Shown in pieces: positions 62,924 to 64,000 of a DNA stretch of 64,000 nt. The first letter of the stretch is position 1, and the number at the start of each line of letters is the position of its first letter. The notes under the pieces were generated by a model. That model was not told the origin of the DNA. It saw only the letters and a program-made list of their open reading frames with translations, and made no database searches. Origin of the DNA: Phenylobacterium sp. (GTDB taxonomy: Bacteria > Pseudomonadota > Alphaproteobacteria > Caulobacterales > Caulobacteraceae); assembly GCF_016124325.1 (NCBI RefSeq), contig NZ_WGNY01000003.1, positions 78,428 through 142,427 on the forward strand. The letters are read 5' to 3'. Both the position numbers and the translations under genes were made by a program.

Positions 62924-63985
62924 TCAGTCAGGATCGGCCGGGATCTGCGGGCCCAGCGCCTGACGCCGCCACGCCGTCGGCGTCGAGCCGGTCACGGCCC
63001 GGAAGGCGCGGTTGAACGGGCTGAGCGAGCCGAAGCCCAGGTCGAAGGCGATGGCGGCGACGGTGATGTCGGCCTCGGTGGGATCGGAAAGGCGCGCCTG
63101 GGCGGCGCGGATCCGGTAGCCGTTCACGAAGTCGGCGAAGTTGCGGCGTCCCAGACGCACATTGATCAGCCGCCGCAGGCGGTGCTCCGGCGCGCCCAGT
63201 TCGGCGGCGAGTTCGCCGATGCTCAGGCGCTCGCGCCGCCAGCCGCCGGTCTCCATGAACTTGTCGAGCCGGTTCAGCAGCGCCCGCTCGGCAAGCGCGA
63301 TGCGCGGGTCCTCTGCGCCGCGCGGCCGGGCCCGCTGCGCGAACAGCGACGCCCGCGCCTGGAGCAGCACGCCGCCGAGCGCGAGCCCAAGGGCCGCGAC
63401 CGCCGCGGCCCCCAGGTTTTGACGGACCGCCAGGGCGGCCCAGGCGCCGTGCTCGCCCAGCAGGCCGGCCGCACCCGCGATCCCCTGCGCCGCCGCGAAC
63501 AGGGCCATCAGCCCCAGAACCAGGGCGCGGGAGCGGCGGCGGGCGTCCACGAGGTCGTCCCGCCAGTTGCGGACGATCAGATAGACCGCGTGCAGGCCAA
63601 GGAGGGCGGCGACGGCGTTGAAGCCGGCCCACAGCTGCGGGATCATCTCAGGCGGCGCGAACGGGATCGCCAACCCGGCGGCCGCGAGCAGGGCCATAGG
63701 CAGCGCCACCAGCCCGTCGAACGGCCGATCGTCGAAGACACAGGCCACGAAAGCCCAGAACGCCCCCGCGGCCGGGAAGGCCAGCAGACGCAGGATGTAG
63801 GGCCGCCCGAACGCCTCCCAGACCGGTTCAGACTCCGTCGAGACCCAGGCGGCCGCGCACAGGCAGGCCAGGACGGTCGCGAGCCTGGCGGACCGGTCCA
63901 GCCCGGTCCGGCCGACGCCCAGCGCGGTCACGCCCAGAGCGCCGATCGCCAGGCCCGACCAGAAGATCGCGAGCGTGTCGTGCAT
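62924..63985 (-). CDS. AraC-family regulator with N-terminal multi-TM domain
   Basis: C-terminal 'IRAAQARLSDPTEADITVAAIAFDLGFGSLSPFNRAFRAVTGSTPTAWRRQ'; seven hydrophobic segments at N-terminus. Confidence 0.88.
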   Translation of the reverse strand: MHDTLAIFWSGLAIGALGVTALGVGRTGLDRSARLATVLACLCAAAWVSTESEPVWEAFGRPYILRLLAFPAAGAFWAFVACVFDDRPFDGLVALPMALLAAAGLAIPFAPPEMIPQLWAGFNAVAALLGLHAVYLIVRNWRDDLVDARRRSRALVLGLMALFAAAQGIAGAAGLLGEHGAWAALAVRQNLGAAAVAALGLALGGVLLQARASLFAQRARPRGAEDPRIALAERALLNRLDKFMETGGWRRERLSIGELAAELGAPEHRLRRLINVRLGRRNFADFVNGYRIRAAQARLSDPTEADITVAAIAFDLGFGSLSPFNRAFRAVTGSTPTAWRRQALGPQIPADPD

Positions 63986-64000
63986 CGGCCTCCCCGCCCA

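Overview
High-GC alphaproteobacterial chromosome segment. Gene content looks Caulobacteraceae-like, but that taxonomic reading is inference. About 50 protein-coding genes are supported. No rRNA, tRNA or CRISPR array was recognised. Main blocks: (1) a tightly overlapping methionine-cycle operon (ArsR-methyltransferase fusion, metF, split metH with a small unknown gene between the halves) behind a perfect 22-bp palindrome; (2) a putative defence pair, a single-chain MmeI-like restriction-methyltransferase and a NucS/RecB-like nuclease with a C-terminal EVE/PUA-like domain; (3) an orphan terminase-small-subunit-like protein with a duplicated HTH unit; (4) two TonB receptors, ohr/ohrR, and three PEPxxWA-CTERM proteins, one with an odd N-terminus of four ~23-residue 'LWP' repeats and a duplicated CPxxPWHR motif; (5) housekeeping genes aroB, aroK, xerD, accA, ltaE, secA; (6) a carotenoid oxygenase/DUF2855/TetR/epoxide hydrolase/FAD monooxygenase neighbourhood; (7) several families of intergenic palindromic repeats, one of which overlaps the stop codons of flanking genes. 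Best candidates for follow-up are the LWP-repeat PEP-CTERM protein, the restriction/nuclease pair, the stop-codon-overlapping repeats, and a ROSE-like RNA thermometer ahead of the Hsp20 gene. All family calls come from reading motifs; no database search was run.
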